Positions 49,701-61,580 of a DNA stretch of 64,000 nt are shown here, one piece after another. Every line of letters starts with the position of its first letter. The stretch's first letter is position 1. Position numbers and translations under genes: made by a program. Location: the NCBI GenBank assembly GCA_024734555.1, contig JANPWX010000106.1:2031004-2095003 (forward strand), given 5' to 3'. Origin of the DNA: Trochalopteron elliotii (lineage: Eukaryota; Chordata; Aves; Passeriformes; Leiothrichidae). The notes below the pieces were generated by a model. It was not told the DNA's origin, did not search any database, and was given only the letters and a program-made list of their open reading frames with translations.

Positions 49701-50997
49701 TTATTTAAGATGAATTTTACAGCCAAGTAAGAACCAAAAGGAAATAAAAACACAGTATTTGCATCCAAGAAAATTTGGTAGAAATAACATAAAAAACTGT
49801 TACGGCTAAAACCTACTTAGCAAAAAAAAAAAAGTAGATGAAAACATTTGCCATCTGTTGAGAGCATGGAACTGGTTCCCCCATTAGGAGCTGCAATCTC
49901 AAAGCCAGGGATTAATATCCATAGCAGGGTCATCTCCCCAGGGCCAGACAGAAAGTGGATGGAAATAACCAAATCTGGGAGTTTGCTCTGGTTTGCCTGT
50001 TTGGTTTTTTGCCTGTTAAATATGGAACATTAATTCACCTGAAGCCCAAATCAACTGTTGCAGATGACAATCCTTACAGGCAACGTGGTGAACTATAAAG
50101 GCTGAGAAATATTTCTTTTAAAACTGATGTGTACTTGGTCAACACTATATTCTCCTTTTCACATATCCACAGACATACTCAACAGATCTATAAAAACCTG
50201 ATGCTAATTACTGCCTGCAATTAGAGACCCTGCTCAGGGTTAACAATGCATGAGCACATCACACAATGTGATTTTCATGCTTTGTGCCACATTTGACCAC
50301 AGGAGAACAGAGAATATTGTCATGACGAGGAATACATAATTAAAATATACTGGCCTTGTCTTATATGCTGACGTTGGTACCAAAGACCAGAACAGTAATG
50401 AGGACTTTGAGTCTCAAGACATGGAATTTAGGAACACTGAGAACGAACTCTGTACAGGAGCTTGATTTTTAAGTTGATAAATCTGCTTGCAGCATGCTGC
50501 AGCAAAACAGAAAAGCCATGGCAAGTTCCAGTCCTTTGGCAGAAAGATGGATTTCTGTTCTGACATCAAACTCAATATTTGTTACTTAATAATACATCAT
50601 CAGGGTGAATATTTTTTTGCATTTTTCATCTCTGCATCCTTAATAGTCAAATAAAAATTTTACTTTTTTCAGTTCACTACCTCCAGAATATCTTTGAAAA
50701 GCTACCAGAGCTGACAATGTCAGGTATAAAAGTCATCAGATACTGGGATTTTACAACAGTGTGAAGTATTACAAAAGATCACCATCAATACAAAGTATTG
50801 TATTCATAATAGTAATTTTTTGCCTCCTTCAATGATCTATCTTAACAATTCAGATAAACCATGGAAATCAGACAGTATTCTGCTGGTCTCATTGCCTTTA
50901 AGAAGTCCATTGCCACAGCAGGCATCTCCCCTTTCCTAAAGGACAATATTAAACCCAATTCCAGCAGATCTTCAACCAACAGTTGTTAAAACCACTG
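46741..50997. other. Non-coding stretch, nothing recognised
   Basis: About 4.2 kb without a gene. The longest frame (127 codons, 46901-47284, minus strand) has no domain and is overlapped by others. From 48000 to 48800 and 49550 to 49800 the DNA is AT-rich, complex and repeat-free, similar in texture to the candidate enhancers, but no motif cluster stands out. A-rich runs occur near 49821. Confidence 0.6.
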
Positions 50998-51030
50998 TAA
51001 AAGTAAAGAAAAAGAAAAAGTAAAAGCAAG
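50998..51030. repeat. A-rich simple repeat (AAAAAG-type)
   Basis: The purine run consists of repeats of 'gtaaa' and 'gaaaaa', with only one pyrimidine type at intervals. It abuts the MIR-like block that follows, so it may be the decayed A-rich neighbour of an old insertion or ordinary low-complexity DNA. Confidence 0.6.
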
Positions 51031-51072
51031 TAAAGCTAAAGTGGCAGGACTAGAACCCCAACTTCCTGCCAG
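51031..51072 (-). repeat. Short MIR-like remnant (minus strand)
   Basis: 'Aaagtggcaggactagaa' followed by 'ccccaacttcctgcc' matches the reversed MIR block 'aagtggcagagctgggattagaacccaggtctcctgac', with small deletions. Only about 40 bp can be matched, so chance cannot be ruled out. Confidence 0.4.
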
Positions 51073-54000
51073 AGATGTAAATGACCCAAGCAGAGGCACT
51101 GAAGTAGGCACCAAGACATTAATAATTAATTCAGAATACACTGTAACAATACTAATTATGGTGTTTCATGTGGAATTATTAAGAACATAATATGCACTTC
51201 TACAGGAAATTAATTGTAATTCACCAATTAATGTATTAGAAAATGTGTTTTTACCAATCCTGCTGAAGTTTAAAGGCTGGATTTAAATCTCCACCTTGGT
51301 GACATGTTTTTGGAAAGCAGAGAGAGTTCAGAAGGATTTGACAGCAATTTTATCTACACAAGATGAACGGCTGAGTTCCTCAGCCTAAGCAGCCCACGGG
51401 GAGAGGGACCAGAGTTTTGTTGGATATTTCAGAGACCATGTGTGATTCTCCTGTAAGGCTTATCTCTCATCTCTTAGCAAGGCCGAGGGATCTAAGAAAT
51501 CCTTCTCATTCAAATCAAATATCAGTCCAACTCCTATTGTTCCTGCCCTTTTGGGAGATGCAATCCCCTTGATAAAGAAGGATGCGTGGTGCTTCTTCAG
51601 GCACTTACCAATCGCAGCCCTGCAGCAGAGAGAAGGCTCTCCCAGCCCATCCACCTGGGCAGCACACACTGACACAGGCTGCCAAGCCTGAATTTATGAA
51701 AAATAAAGTATTACTGCAAGGCCCTGGGTGGTTTTTTAGCTACACTTTAAGTCCACAAAGTCAAATTCAGAGGCTTATCTGAGCAGGGAGTCTCATATCC
51801 CTGACACACGGACACGCAGGAGCAGCGAATATCCTGTAGCAGGGCAGGAGATTTGATCAGCATTTCCATGCTCATTTACAACCCTCAGCACTGCTGATGT
51901 TCACCAGGGTGTTTTGAGGCTCTGATTCTCTGATGTCCCCTCTGGACAGCATCTTCAGGACAGCCCAGCTCTGCACAGTCCTGTGAGGTGAGGCAGAGTC
52001 CTGTTTTCCACAAAACTGCCCAGGAATGACACTGCCTTAAAAAGGTGCAGACACACAGGTTCATTATTCAGTCATTCAGGAGAACATTTAATACAAAATC
52101 ATTTATGCCTGGGGGCCTTTGTAGATATCAGGTTAAAGGAAAAGCCTGCAAGAAAGGAAGTGTCCCCCCCAGTGTTCTCTCCCTCTGGCGGAAGGGGTGA
52201 AGGATTCAAGGTCATGGAAGAGAGCCCAACCTGTGTCATGGTACAGCAGAAGCACCTAATTCACACATATCATCCTTAAAAAAAAGCTAGGTAGGAGACC
52301 TTAATAAATTTGTGGCTTTATTAAGCCCAACCATTCCTGCTAAATCCCATCCCTAATTCTCTTTTCAACTGCTTGTATGTCTGGATCAAAGGAAAGATGG
52401 ATTTTAGTGTATTTTAAAAACTGCTGAGCTTGGAAACTGTTCTTAAAAAATACTAATTGTATCTAGCTAAAAAAAACCGAATCACTTTTCTTGAAGTCTG
52501 GAAACAAGTCTCCTTCCCACCCCTAGACATAGAAGGGAGGAGGAAACATCCCCACCTCCAAACTTCAACCAGAGCAAAGCCTGCATGGCAAACAGAGGCT
52601 GTTTTGGTCAATTATTCCTTCACGTGAACAGAGAGATTAGCCAGGATAAAATGCCAGCACTGCTGACCTCTGCCTGGCTCCTGTTCCCTCCCTTCAGCAG
52701 CTGCTGCAGCACCAAGAGATGCTTGGCCAGGGCAGCTCCAACTGCTTCGTCTCCATCTCATGGAAAGCCATATGGAGATGAGAAAGCTGCTTCCTGAAAT
52801 AGCCTGTAGGTACAATAATCTGCCCTCAAGCCAGCCAAACTCAACGATCATTTTTATTACCAGATTTTCTCAACACCCTCTGCTAACAAAAAAGTTGCCT
52901 CATCACATTTTTTCAAAGAACTTTCCTTTTCAGTTCCATCTTTCAGACAGGCACACTAATCATATTCAAGGCTAGACCTGCAAGCAGGATGTAAATCACT
53001 TTACCAGCTCAGCTGCTTACCAGCTCAGGTGCCATGTATTTAATAAGTTATTCACAGCTGCAGGAAGAAAAAAAAGGTGAGATTATATGGGGGGGTAGAC
53101 AAAGAGGGAATATAATTTCCAGGAGTTACACAGGACTCCCCATAAATTTTTACAGTATTATGGTGGAAGGAAGCCCCTTCATCATATTGCAGGGGCTAAA
53201 CCTGGAGCCAGAGTTAAAATCATGTTGGTGTTTGATGCCCCTTGGGCATGGGAGGGAATCACTGCTTGTAAGCAAGAGTGAGTGGAGGGAGAGTCAGTTT
53301 GTTGGGCAAAAAAAAAGGAAAATATAAAAAAAAAAAGGTTTTGTTTGTCAGACAGAGATGTACAATTGTCTGCAAATGCCAAGGAGGGCAAAACTCTCCG
53401 AAGACACGTCAAGGCCCTGATCCAGTTGTCAGTTGTTCTGGTAGGCAGAAAATAAAGGCTGACATGTGAGAGGGATCCTCACAGTGCCTGAGTGGTGCAG
53501 CCCTTCCACCCTGCACCCAGAGCACAGGGAATGTGTTATGCAGATTTCCCTATTAGCATGATTGACCTAATATTGGATGACTCTGTACCCAAGTGCTTAT
53601 GTGAAATAATAAGCCTGGCTACTGAGCAATTATTAAATACAAGGAATTGTTAAATCCTTGCATTGTACATATTCTAAAGGAAATTAATCATTTTGAACTC
53701 TGGAGAATACAGTTTTATAAGAAGAGAAGAAATAGCAAATACACAATAGGGTATTTAAATGCTAATACAGTCAAACAGTTTAAAGCATAGCACACATTTT
53801 AATATTGGTTTACTGAATACTAATTATGCTCTCCTAAGTAGCAGTAAGTAGCATTTATTATGACTTGTTGAAAGTATTGATCCAGATGGTGACAAGTGCA
53901 ATTTCCCCTTCTCACAAATATCCTTAAAAACACATATTATCAGATTACCAAGTCTTCTTAAAACATGTTTTTCTAGGAATATCCTGCTCCAACTATCAGC

Positions 54001-54555
54001 AGCAGCCTGACACGTTATAGCCCAGAATTATTTCAGTGAAGTAAAAAGATAATGTTTGTTATCCATGAGCCAAAATTTACTGTCCTTTACTCAAGGCTGA
54101 CAACTTTTCATGTTTTTTGTATCTGGTCACACAGCAGCCTACACAGGATGGAGAGGAGTCTCAAACAGCCATTCCCTGTGTTCTGTCAGCACAACTACCA
54201 CTATTAAAACAAATGAACTTTGCTTTGGGATGCTCTCTAGTGGTGCTGAGCTCATCCCCATGGGTGCTCAGGCAGGAGGGGCTCAGCAGGAGCTGGGACC
54301 AGCTCAGGGCACCTAAATCCCCTGTGCAAGGACTCCAGAGGACACAGGCACTTCCCACAGCCAAACAAATAAAACACCAAAGCCCCTTCATGTCCTCACC
54401 CGCTTTGAGGAGTACCAGCCTGTGGGACATCCACTGATTTTAATTAAAAGAAACTCTGCTAAACTATGGCAAAGCTTCATTCAGCAAATTCAACCATGCT
54501 GGGATAGAAAGCAGCACAGGATTTGTCCCCCAGCCTGTTCAATAAAGCTCTTCTA
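51073..54555. other. Non-coding stretch with minor simple repeats
   Basis: No gene is seen; frames reach 106 codons (54117-54437) without domains and with opposing frames. Minor features are a two-copy 'ttaccagctcag' repeat with a 16-bp period at 53001-53028 and an A-rich run at 53308-53338. Confidence 0.6.
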
Positions 54556-54559
54556 AGCA

Positions 54560-54900
54560 CATTGAGCAGCAACTGTCACGGACACACAGCAGCTAATTCA
54601 TAAATGCATATTTTAATAGTAATCTTCAGTTTGATTAACATACAATACCTGGTGCATTAAATGCAAATTAAATATGCACTTAGTAAATTCAATTTAAAGC
54701 TTTTCTGTTTCCTTTTATCTGTTACATCAAAGATAGCAAAAAAGCAGTGGCTTTATTTTTTTCATGTGCTTCAGAAATATAATGTGAATAGAGCTGACTT
54801 AACGGGAACATGAATGCAAAAGTAGATTCAACTCTATTAACTTTTACAATTTTGCTGCAGAAATTGTTTCTCTTGATATTTTAATTTCAACTTTGCTGAT
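54560..54900. promoter_or_regulatory. Candidate conserved non-coding element
   Basis: AT-rich complex sequence with a perfect octamer ATGCAAAT at 54661-54668, ATATGCA just after it, ATGCATATTTTAATAG near 54605, and TTTAATTTC near 54880. No repeat signature. The motifs are seen; enhancer function is inferred. Confidence 0.28.
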
Positions 54901-57900
54901 CGTGGAAAGAAGCAAGGTCAGGACCTCTGCTGCTGTTCCTCAGACTGCACAGCACCACTTAGCATAATTCAAGCAGTTGTAAAAAATTAGTCCTGCATGC
55001 TACAATAAATGGTCTTGTGTTTGTGTCTCTAATGGAGCAGGATTAGGGTAAAAAAAACACCATTTCTGTAGTTCAACTGAAATAAACATTACAAAAGGCC
55101 AATTTACACTTCCAAGATTATGTGTAATGACACAATGTTTAAAAAATTATTTCAGGCTAGCATTGTTCTGCCATATAGCTGTAAGTAGGCCATTCACTAC
55201 AATATCCCAGCCTTTCTGAGCAGCAACAAATCACAAATGTTTTACAATTTATTTTTATCACAAAAATTAAAGAGAATAGTGCTGTGTTTACACTGTCACA
55301 AGGGTAATGTATCATGGCTGAGAAAGTAACGAAAGAATCCCAAACTGATGAAATTAGCATCATCTTCCCTATTAAAACTCACCACTAGAAACTTTACAAC
55401 CCAAAACATCCACTTTTATATCTGTCAACTCTACACTAAAAAACCCACAAACCAAACAGATTATAAATAGTCCTCTTGTAATTTGCTGCTTCTGATGAGC
55501 AGGTGAAAATTCATACACACACACCCTTTTTATACCTCCCTTGACAGGCTTTGAGCCTGAAACCACAACTTTTCCAAGTGTAAAGGTATTCAGGTACACA
55601 CAATTAACAAGTTATTCTGTGCAAACAAAATGGCCAAATCCCCTTCCTACACTCCCACTCCCAGTAGTTCCTTTTGGAAGAGAAGTTAGTCGTGGCAGGC
55701 GATGCACAGAGACAAAATGGTTTTCAAGAGATTGGCAAAAAGCTTTAAACTGAATATCCTGTTTGATTACAACTTCATGCAACTGCAAGTCGGTGTGATA
55801 ATGCCAGAGCCATTCAATCCCAGTGCTGCTGGAAGACTGCCAAAGCAATTAAGGTTGCTGACTTGGCCATGAAGCTGAGAATATATACAACAATTTTACA
55901 CCCCATCATACTGTGGTAACGGGTACTTGCACCCACAGAGGAGGGAGAGACAACTGTAAAGCGTGGTCTAAGCCAATGCACAGAATATTTACTAACAGCA
56001 AATGGCTCTCAAATGAGAGATAAAACCCCTTCCACCAGTGCAGCCCCAAAAGGTTTGTGGGGAAAGGTTTGTCTTGAGAGGCCCAGGGCAGAATTTCCTT
56101 TCATGTATTCACATGGGATGTCCCCAGAAGGACTGAGCACTAAGATACAACACTGAGACACAGCCATACAAATCTGGGGATGCAGATGTAGGAATGTACT
56201 CTCAGTTTACACATCTGCCAGCCCAGCTCCACCTGTCTTAGATTCCTGTTTAAGCTTCATGTTCCTCTCCCAGCTCTGATTCCCAGTGAGATTGTGTAGG
56301 ATTCACCAGCCCAGCAGAGGGATGGGCAGCAAGCAGGGAGGGGCATGGAGGGCACAGCTCCAACAACACCTCCAGAAGCAAGTCTTGATCCTGGAGGGAG
56401 CACAGAGGAGAAACAAGAGGCCTTTGGGGAGGGCTGCATGAGCATGACCCCAGACACACAATTATGGTACAGCCACGACTGCTCTGGGCTATGGGAGCCA
56501 GTCCACCCCCATGTGGGGACAGCACAGAGCCACCAACACGTGAAGGGGTGGATTTCCAAATGGAAGACTGCAGAGTTTACAGCAGCAGAGCTCTGCACCA
56601 GCCAGCAGCCTTTATGTGCTGCTTAATATAATTATCAATATACTGAGAAAAAAAAAAAAGGGGGAAGTAAATGAGGAGTTGCCATAGCAACTGTTACCTC
56701 CAAGGAATATGAAAGATATGGGACCACCCTCACCGAGGGTATGTTTTATTTATTGTTTCCTATTTTGAACGTTCAGCAAAGTTCTGCTGCTGGACACTGC
56801 TGTGCAGGCTGGCAACCTTCTCTGGGCAGCACTTGCACTTTGTAGGTGGGTTCTGCCTCAAGAGAGGCCCCTCATTTCCAGTGCTGACAGGCAGGACCAA
56901 AGGCAAACTCTGCCATCAGCAAGGCAACATCTGCTCCTAATTCAAGTGCCTGCTGATGGTCAGCACCTCCCCTGCTAAATTACAACATGCTCCCAATTTA
57001 TAAACCAACTAAATAACTGTTTCAGGGAGAAATTCACTCCAGTCTTGGCAATGATAAGCCTGTAAGAACTCATGGGTTTTCCAATTTGTTTGTGGTTTTT
57101 TTAACCAGGCCGAGGTTTTGCCCTGAATCACTATTTCAGCTGAAAGTCCATCCAAAGGATGCTGAAGCACATGCCTAAACCCCACTGGCATTAATGGGAC
57201 AAAAGCACGTGTCAAAACACTGAGCTGTGCAGAAATGGTGCCAAAACCAGGATTAAGTAAAGTTTAAGCTTTGAGGAATTCCAGCCGTTACACCATCAAA
57301 TTCAGGCACGTGTCTATTGAACATTGCTGCTGCTGGAAAGAGCTGAAAATTTGGGATTTGGAGCAAGGGGGAACAATATCACTATTTCAGGATCCTGCTC
57401 AGTGTCCAGGACACAAAGGCACAGTAGAAAGAAATGAACACATGGATTACATGTAACTTCATTAATACAATACAATATTGAAGGTCACCTTCAAAGAACA
57501 CAACATTTTGTAGATACCCTGTTTTTATGAATGGATCCCACAAGAGAAGGAAGTAAAGGGTAAAATGCAAGATTTAATAGTAGTAGGAGTAGTAGAAGCA
57601 GCATGAATGAAATAAAATTAAATAGCAATCTAAAATTCTATGTAGATTCCTCTACAAAACAGGATTGTGATCATAAACTCAGAAAATTATTTAAATTCCC
57701 ATTTTTGTTGAGGCTAAGCTTTGTCCCTGTGACATCAGCACACTGTTCATCTCCATATCTGACTATTTTATTTCCTGTTCAGCTTATGCATCTCCCTTTC
57801 TTTTCTTGCTGTAGTGCTCTTTAGAGATGCAATACTAATTTTGCCAACAGAGACAACAGGACCTTCAATCCCACTACCTACCATTTCCTTGAGTAACAAT

Positions 57901-59365
57901 CTAAATAATATTTCTAATCCACAGATAATCCATTAATATTACATTAGTGGAGTGCCAATGCACTTGAATGTAACATGAAATATAAACTTTTTAAAAAATC
58001 AATATTATCAGCTGGAAGTAGAAACAGGATGATAATGCTGAAACACAAAATAAACAAAAAATATAAAACAACAACAAAAAAAGGAGCCTTCATTCTCCTG
58101 TGCATCTCATTAAATGAAGCAGACTGGATTTAAATCAATCAAAGTCTGTGCTAGCTTTAAAGGGTAAAAAAAGCGCAAAAATTCAAGCTCACTCTTGGAA
58201 GCAGAGACACAGAATTCAAATCATCCTTCTAAAAAAGTTCTCATTTTAGAAGTGTCACGTATCTAGCAGCCATAGCTGAATAGTAGCTGACAGTGGCAGT
58301 GCCACATTCACTTGGTTGGGTTATGCCATGTGAAAAAAAGAAATTCACCCTTATTTTTCTACCTTGAAAAATGGGGAGATTTCTTTTTTCCCTGCCCCAC
58401 AAGATGCTCCCTCAGCAATGGAAGGGAACGACACAGAAATTCTGTGTGTGTGGAAGGGCACCAGCACCACAGCCCAGACAGCAGCACCTCTGCCACCAAC
58501 TCTGCTCCTCTTGCAGGCACAGGGAGAGCCAGGCAGCACAAGTGTGAGGGGAGAGGGTGGCAGGGAGGAGGATGAGCACTGCAGGACACTCACACACCAC
58601 ACTCTTCCCCCCAGGCACAAGATGCCCAGCGAGGAGCAGTTGCAGTTTTCCCTGTGACAGCAGCTGTGCCAGGAGGAGCTGCAGCCTTGAAAAAAGACAC
58701 ATATCCCTGTTTTCTCTTTTCCTAGTATTTCCTGTCCTAACTTTTCTAGCTTGCTTTTTGCTGCCAAGGCTGAAATAACATCGCTCTGTGCATCACATCA
58801 TTTTAGGGAGAGCTGTGAACTCCTGCCAGACGGGAGCTGTGAGCCCGCGCACGGCGCCAGGACCATCGCAGAGAAGGGCTGACAAAATGGGAAATTTGCC
58901 CCTTAAACACCCTGAACTCATCTCAGTATCCAGGGCATAGTGGAACAGCTCAAGGGAGAGGTGCTCAACCCACTGAGATGTGTCTAAATATAACACACTC
59001 AGACTCCAGAGTGAGTGTATTTGATTATTTTATCTGAGCAGAGCAGCGGCAGCAGGAGAAGCCACCAGCACCTTCTGCTCCTCCCTGCTCCTCAGGGATG
59101 TGGAAACCAGGATGATCTCCTAGGACATGAGAGACTTACACGAGAAGATTTTGAACTCTGTGCTTGTAGGTGACACAGAGGACAAAGAGATCCTTCAAGC
59201 ACAACACCCTTCCACAGCTCTGCTCCTCCCATTTAGCACCTCACCACTTCCCCAACAAGTGTCTGAAATTACTGTCCTGCATGAGCTCTCATGGAAAGGT
59301 TTGTCTGACAAACCTTTTCTTTGTCCTGCCCTGACAACTTTTTTGGGCAAGTTTTGTTGGTTTTG
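54901..59365. other. Non-coding stretch, nothing recognised
   Basis: About 4.5 kb without a gene. GC-richer patches at 56240-56620 and 58400-58700 carry overlapping frames of up to 138 codons on both strands, none with a domain. A short (TAG)n-like run lies at about 57578-57594. The rest is AT-rich. Confidence 0.6.
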
Positions 59366-59369
59366 GCCT

Positions 59370-59412
59370 CTTCCCCCACCCCATTTCACATGAGGAAAAA
59401 CAGAGATGGGGG
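59370..59412 (-). repeat. Weak MIR/L2-like remnant
   Basis: 'Ccaccccatttcacatgagg' followed by 'aaaaacagagatggg' recalls the reversed MIR start 'ccccattttacagatgaggaaactgagg'. The match is about 30 bp and is not continued beyond the A-rich run that follows. Confidence 0.3.
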
Positions 59413-61485
59413 AAAAAAAATTTAAAGCATGTCAGTCCAAACAGAGAATATGCTTTGTTTGCCAGCTTGGAAAATCAATTATTCGTGTTATTCGTGCAAC
59501 TAAACTTGTAGGAAGAAAGGGATTGTCAGCTGAATTTCATGTCCCACAAACTCTTCAGCAAAGGTGCTGACCCCAACCCCATTAGGGATGACTTCCAGCA
59601 GTGCCCAACTCTGACATTCCCAGGGATGGGCAGGAGAAACTCTGCCCTGACAGACTCAACTTGGTACTACCTGGCATTTGGTCCACAAGAAAAAAAAAAA
59701 AAAATCAGCAGGTTTTAGGGAGATCTCTTCCAATCCCCACCCAGTCACACCTCTCAACAGAGGAGAAGAAAAGAAACCCAGGAAAGGGTTCAATTACGCG
59801 GCTCCATGTGACACACGGAGCCACAAAACCCCTCAGGAAGGGAAGGAGGGCCCCTCCACCTCACCCCACCTTTATTTCAGCGTGGGGTAGAGCTCCAAGG
59901 GACTGCAAGGCAAAGCAACACCAGCAGGAGCAGAGAGACTTCCCCATGCTCACACAGCCACGAGGCCTTTTTGATGTCACACACACTCAGTGACTGATGA
60001 TGGCAAAAGCGGGTGTGGGGAGAAGTTGTCAGGGATTTGATGGTTTAAGTGAAAGACACTTCAAGGGAGAAGAAAATGTTCAAATTATAAAAAGGCCCAT
60101 TTCACTCGTGCACTTTAAAATGGCAATAATCCATTTGATGCCAAAAAGAAGAAAGAAAGAAAAGAATCAAAGAACAATAAGAAAGATGCTCTGGCTTATA
60201 ATTGTACTCTCTTCTCTACAAAGTCTATAGCCCTTTTTCTTCCTCCTCTATCCTGAATTTTCCACAGCTGCAAAGCCCTCAAGCTACAGACAGGTTTCAG
60301 TCCAGTAAGACTGTCTGTGGCTTATTACAGCTGAAGATCCATGATGAAGGGCTGAAATACCCTCAAGTTTGCACACTTGAACAACACTAGAGATAAGAAC
60401 AAACTTCAAAATCCTGGATAATCCTCACTTTACTAATAAGCAATTTTATCTAAATCCTCCTTTAAAAAATGGTGCTTCCCTGAGTGATGCTGGGGGAAGG
60501 AAGTTACCACGTCCAATTTCCAGCTCTATTCAACCAGTATTAACCTCAGCTCCTGCCAAGTCATGGGGGCCCTTTGGTCCTCCTCATCTCAGCTGGAGGA
60601 GTTTCATCCTCCTCCTTTCTCCTGACAAGCTGAGGTTTAGCTCTCTCCAGGCTGCCTCCCTATGGTGCCAGGTATCCCTGCCCAAATGCAGGCTCCCATC
60701 TGCTGTATCACAAAATACTTATTCTCTCAGCACCCTTGAGAGGCAAAGAAGTGCAGAGGCAAAGAAGAGGCAAAGGCAGCTGAAGAGAGAGATTTGCAAA
60801 GACGCTTACATTTGAGGCCCTGAGCTTTGACTAAACAAATTCCTTTTTTGTATAACCAGAGCAGACCCCACAACATTCAGGGAAGCCCTGAACCTCCCTT
60901 GTCTCCATTCACTGAGAGGCTGCTTTCTCACCTGGCATTTTTGGACTAATACTTGGTGAAAAGGTATCAGGATTCTTGGAAGAAGCAAACCTTTGTCCAA
61001 ATTATGACAGTAAATGAATCAACATATTCCAAGCCTTTCACTGAATGCAAAAGACTCCCCAAAGGACCCTCCAGCAAGCACTGCCTTGCAGCAAGACAGG
61101 CATACACAAAGGAAAGGCACTTTTTTCTTTATCTCCACCCAGTAAAGACTTTTGAGAGGCTTAGTCCATGGTAAGATCCCCAGGAGACTGGAACAACATC
61201 CACACAAAACCTGTCACAGCCCACAATCAAACTTCGAGTCCAAGAGATCCACTTCTAACAGGAGGAGCTAGAGTGGTCTTGGGGCCTAAGTCCAGAGCAC
61301 TAATTCAAATAACACAATACACAGGTTATTAACCCAGAAATGAGCCCAGGAAGCAGCTGAGGAGCTGTGTCTGACTGCTCTAGATTTGTCCAGGCAGTTG
61401 CAGTGACAGGGCAGCACAGCCACACTCACACATCTGACTCATTAAATCCCGACAGCAGCACAGGGACCTGCCCTTCAGAAAGAGG
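59413..61485. other. Non-coding stretch with an A15 run and a weak MIR-like block
   Basis: No gene is seen. A run of about 15 As lies at 59690-59704. 'Gagagacttccccatgctca' with 'cacagccacgagg' at about 59935-59967 weakly resembles the reversed MIR 'aagtgacttgcccaaggtcacacagctagtaag'. Tandem copies of 'gaggcaaagaag' occur near 60739-60770. The 130-codon frame at 59601-59993 has no domain. Confidence 0.5.
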
Positions 61486-61489
61486 GGGA

Positions 61490-61580
61490 AATGGGCACCA
61501 CACAGCTTGTCCTTTACAGGAATCAAACAGGGGCCTTTGCTGAGGTGAGGCAGGAGAGCTGTGCAATGCTTGAATTGTGC
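61490..61580 (-). repeat. Weak MIR-like remnant (minus strand)
   Basis: 'Gcaccacacagcttgtcctt', 'caggaatcaaacaggggcct' and 'gtgcaatgcttgaattgtgctg' partly follow the reversed MIR series 'cacacagctagtaag', 'gggattcaaacccaggtct' and 'atgctcttaaccactatgctg'. The order is right, but identity is low and the spacing is off. Confidence 0.3.

Noticed and set aside
58351..58767. 138-codon minus-strand frame
   Set aside because: GC-rich patch with competing frames on both strands and no domain.
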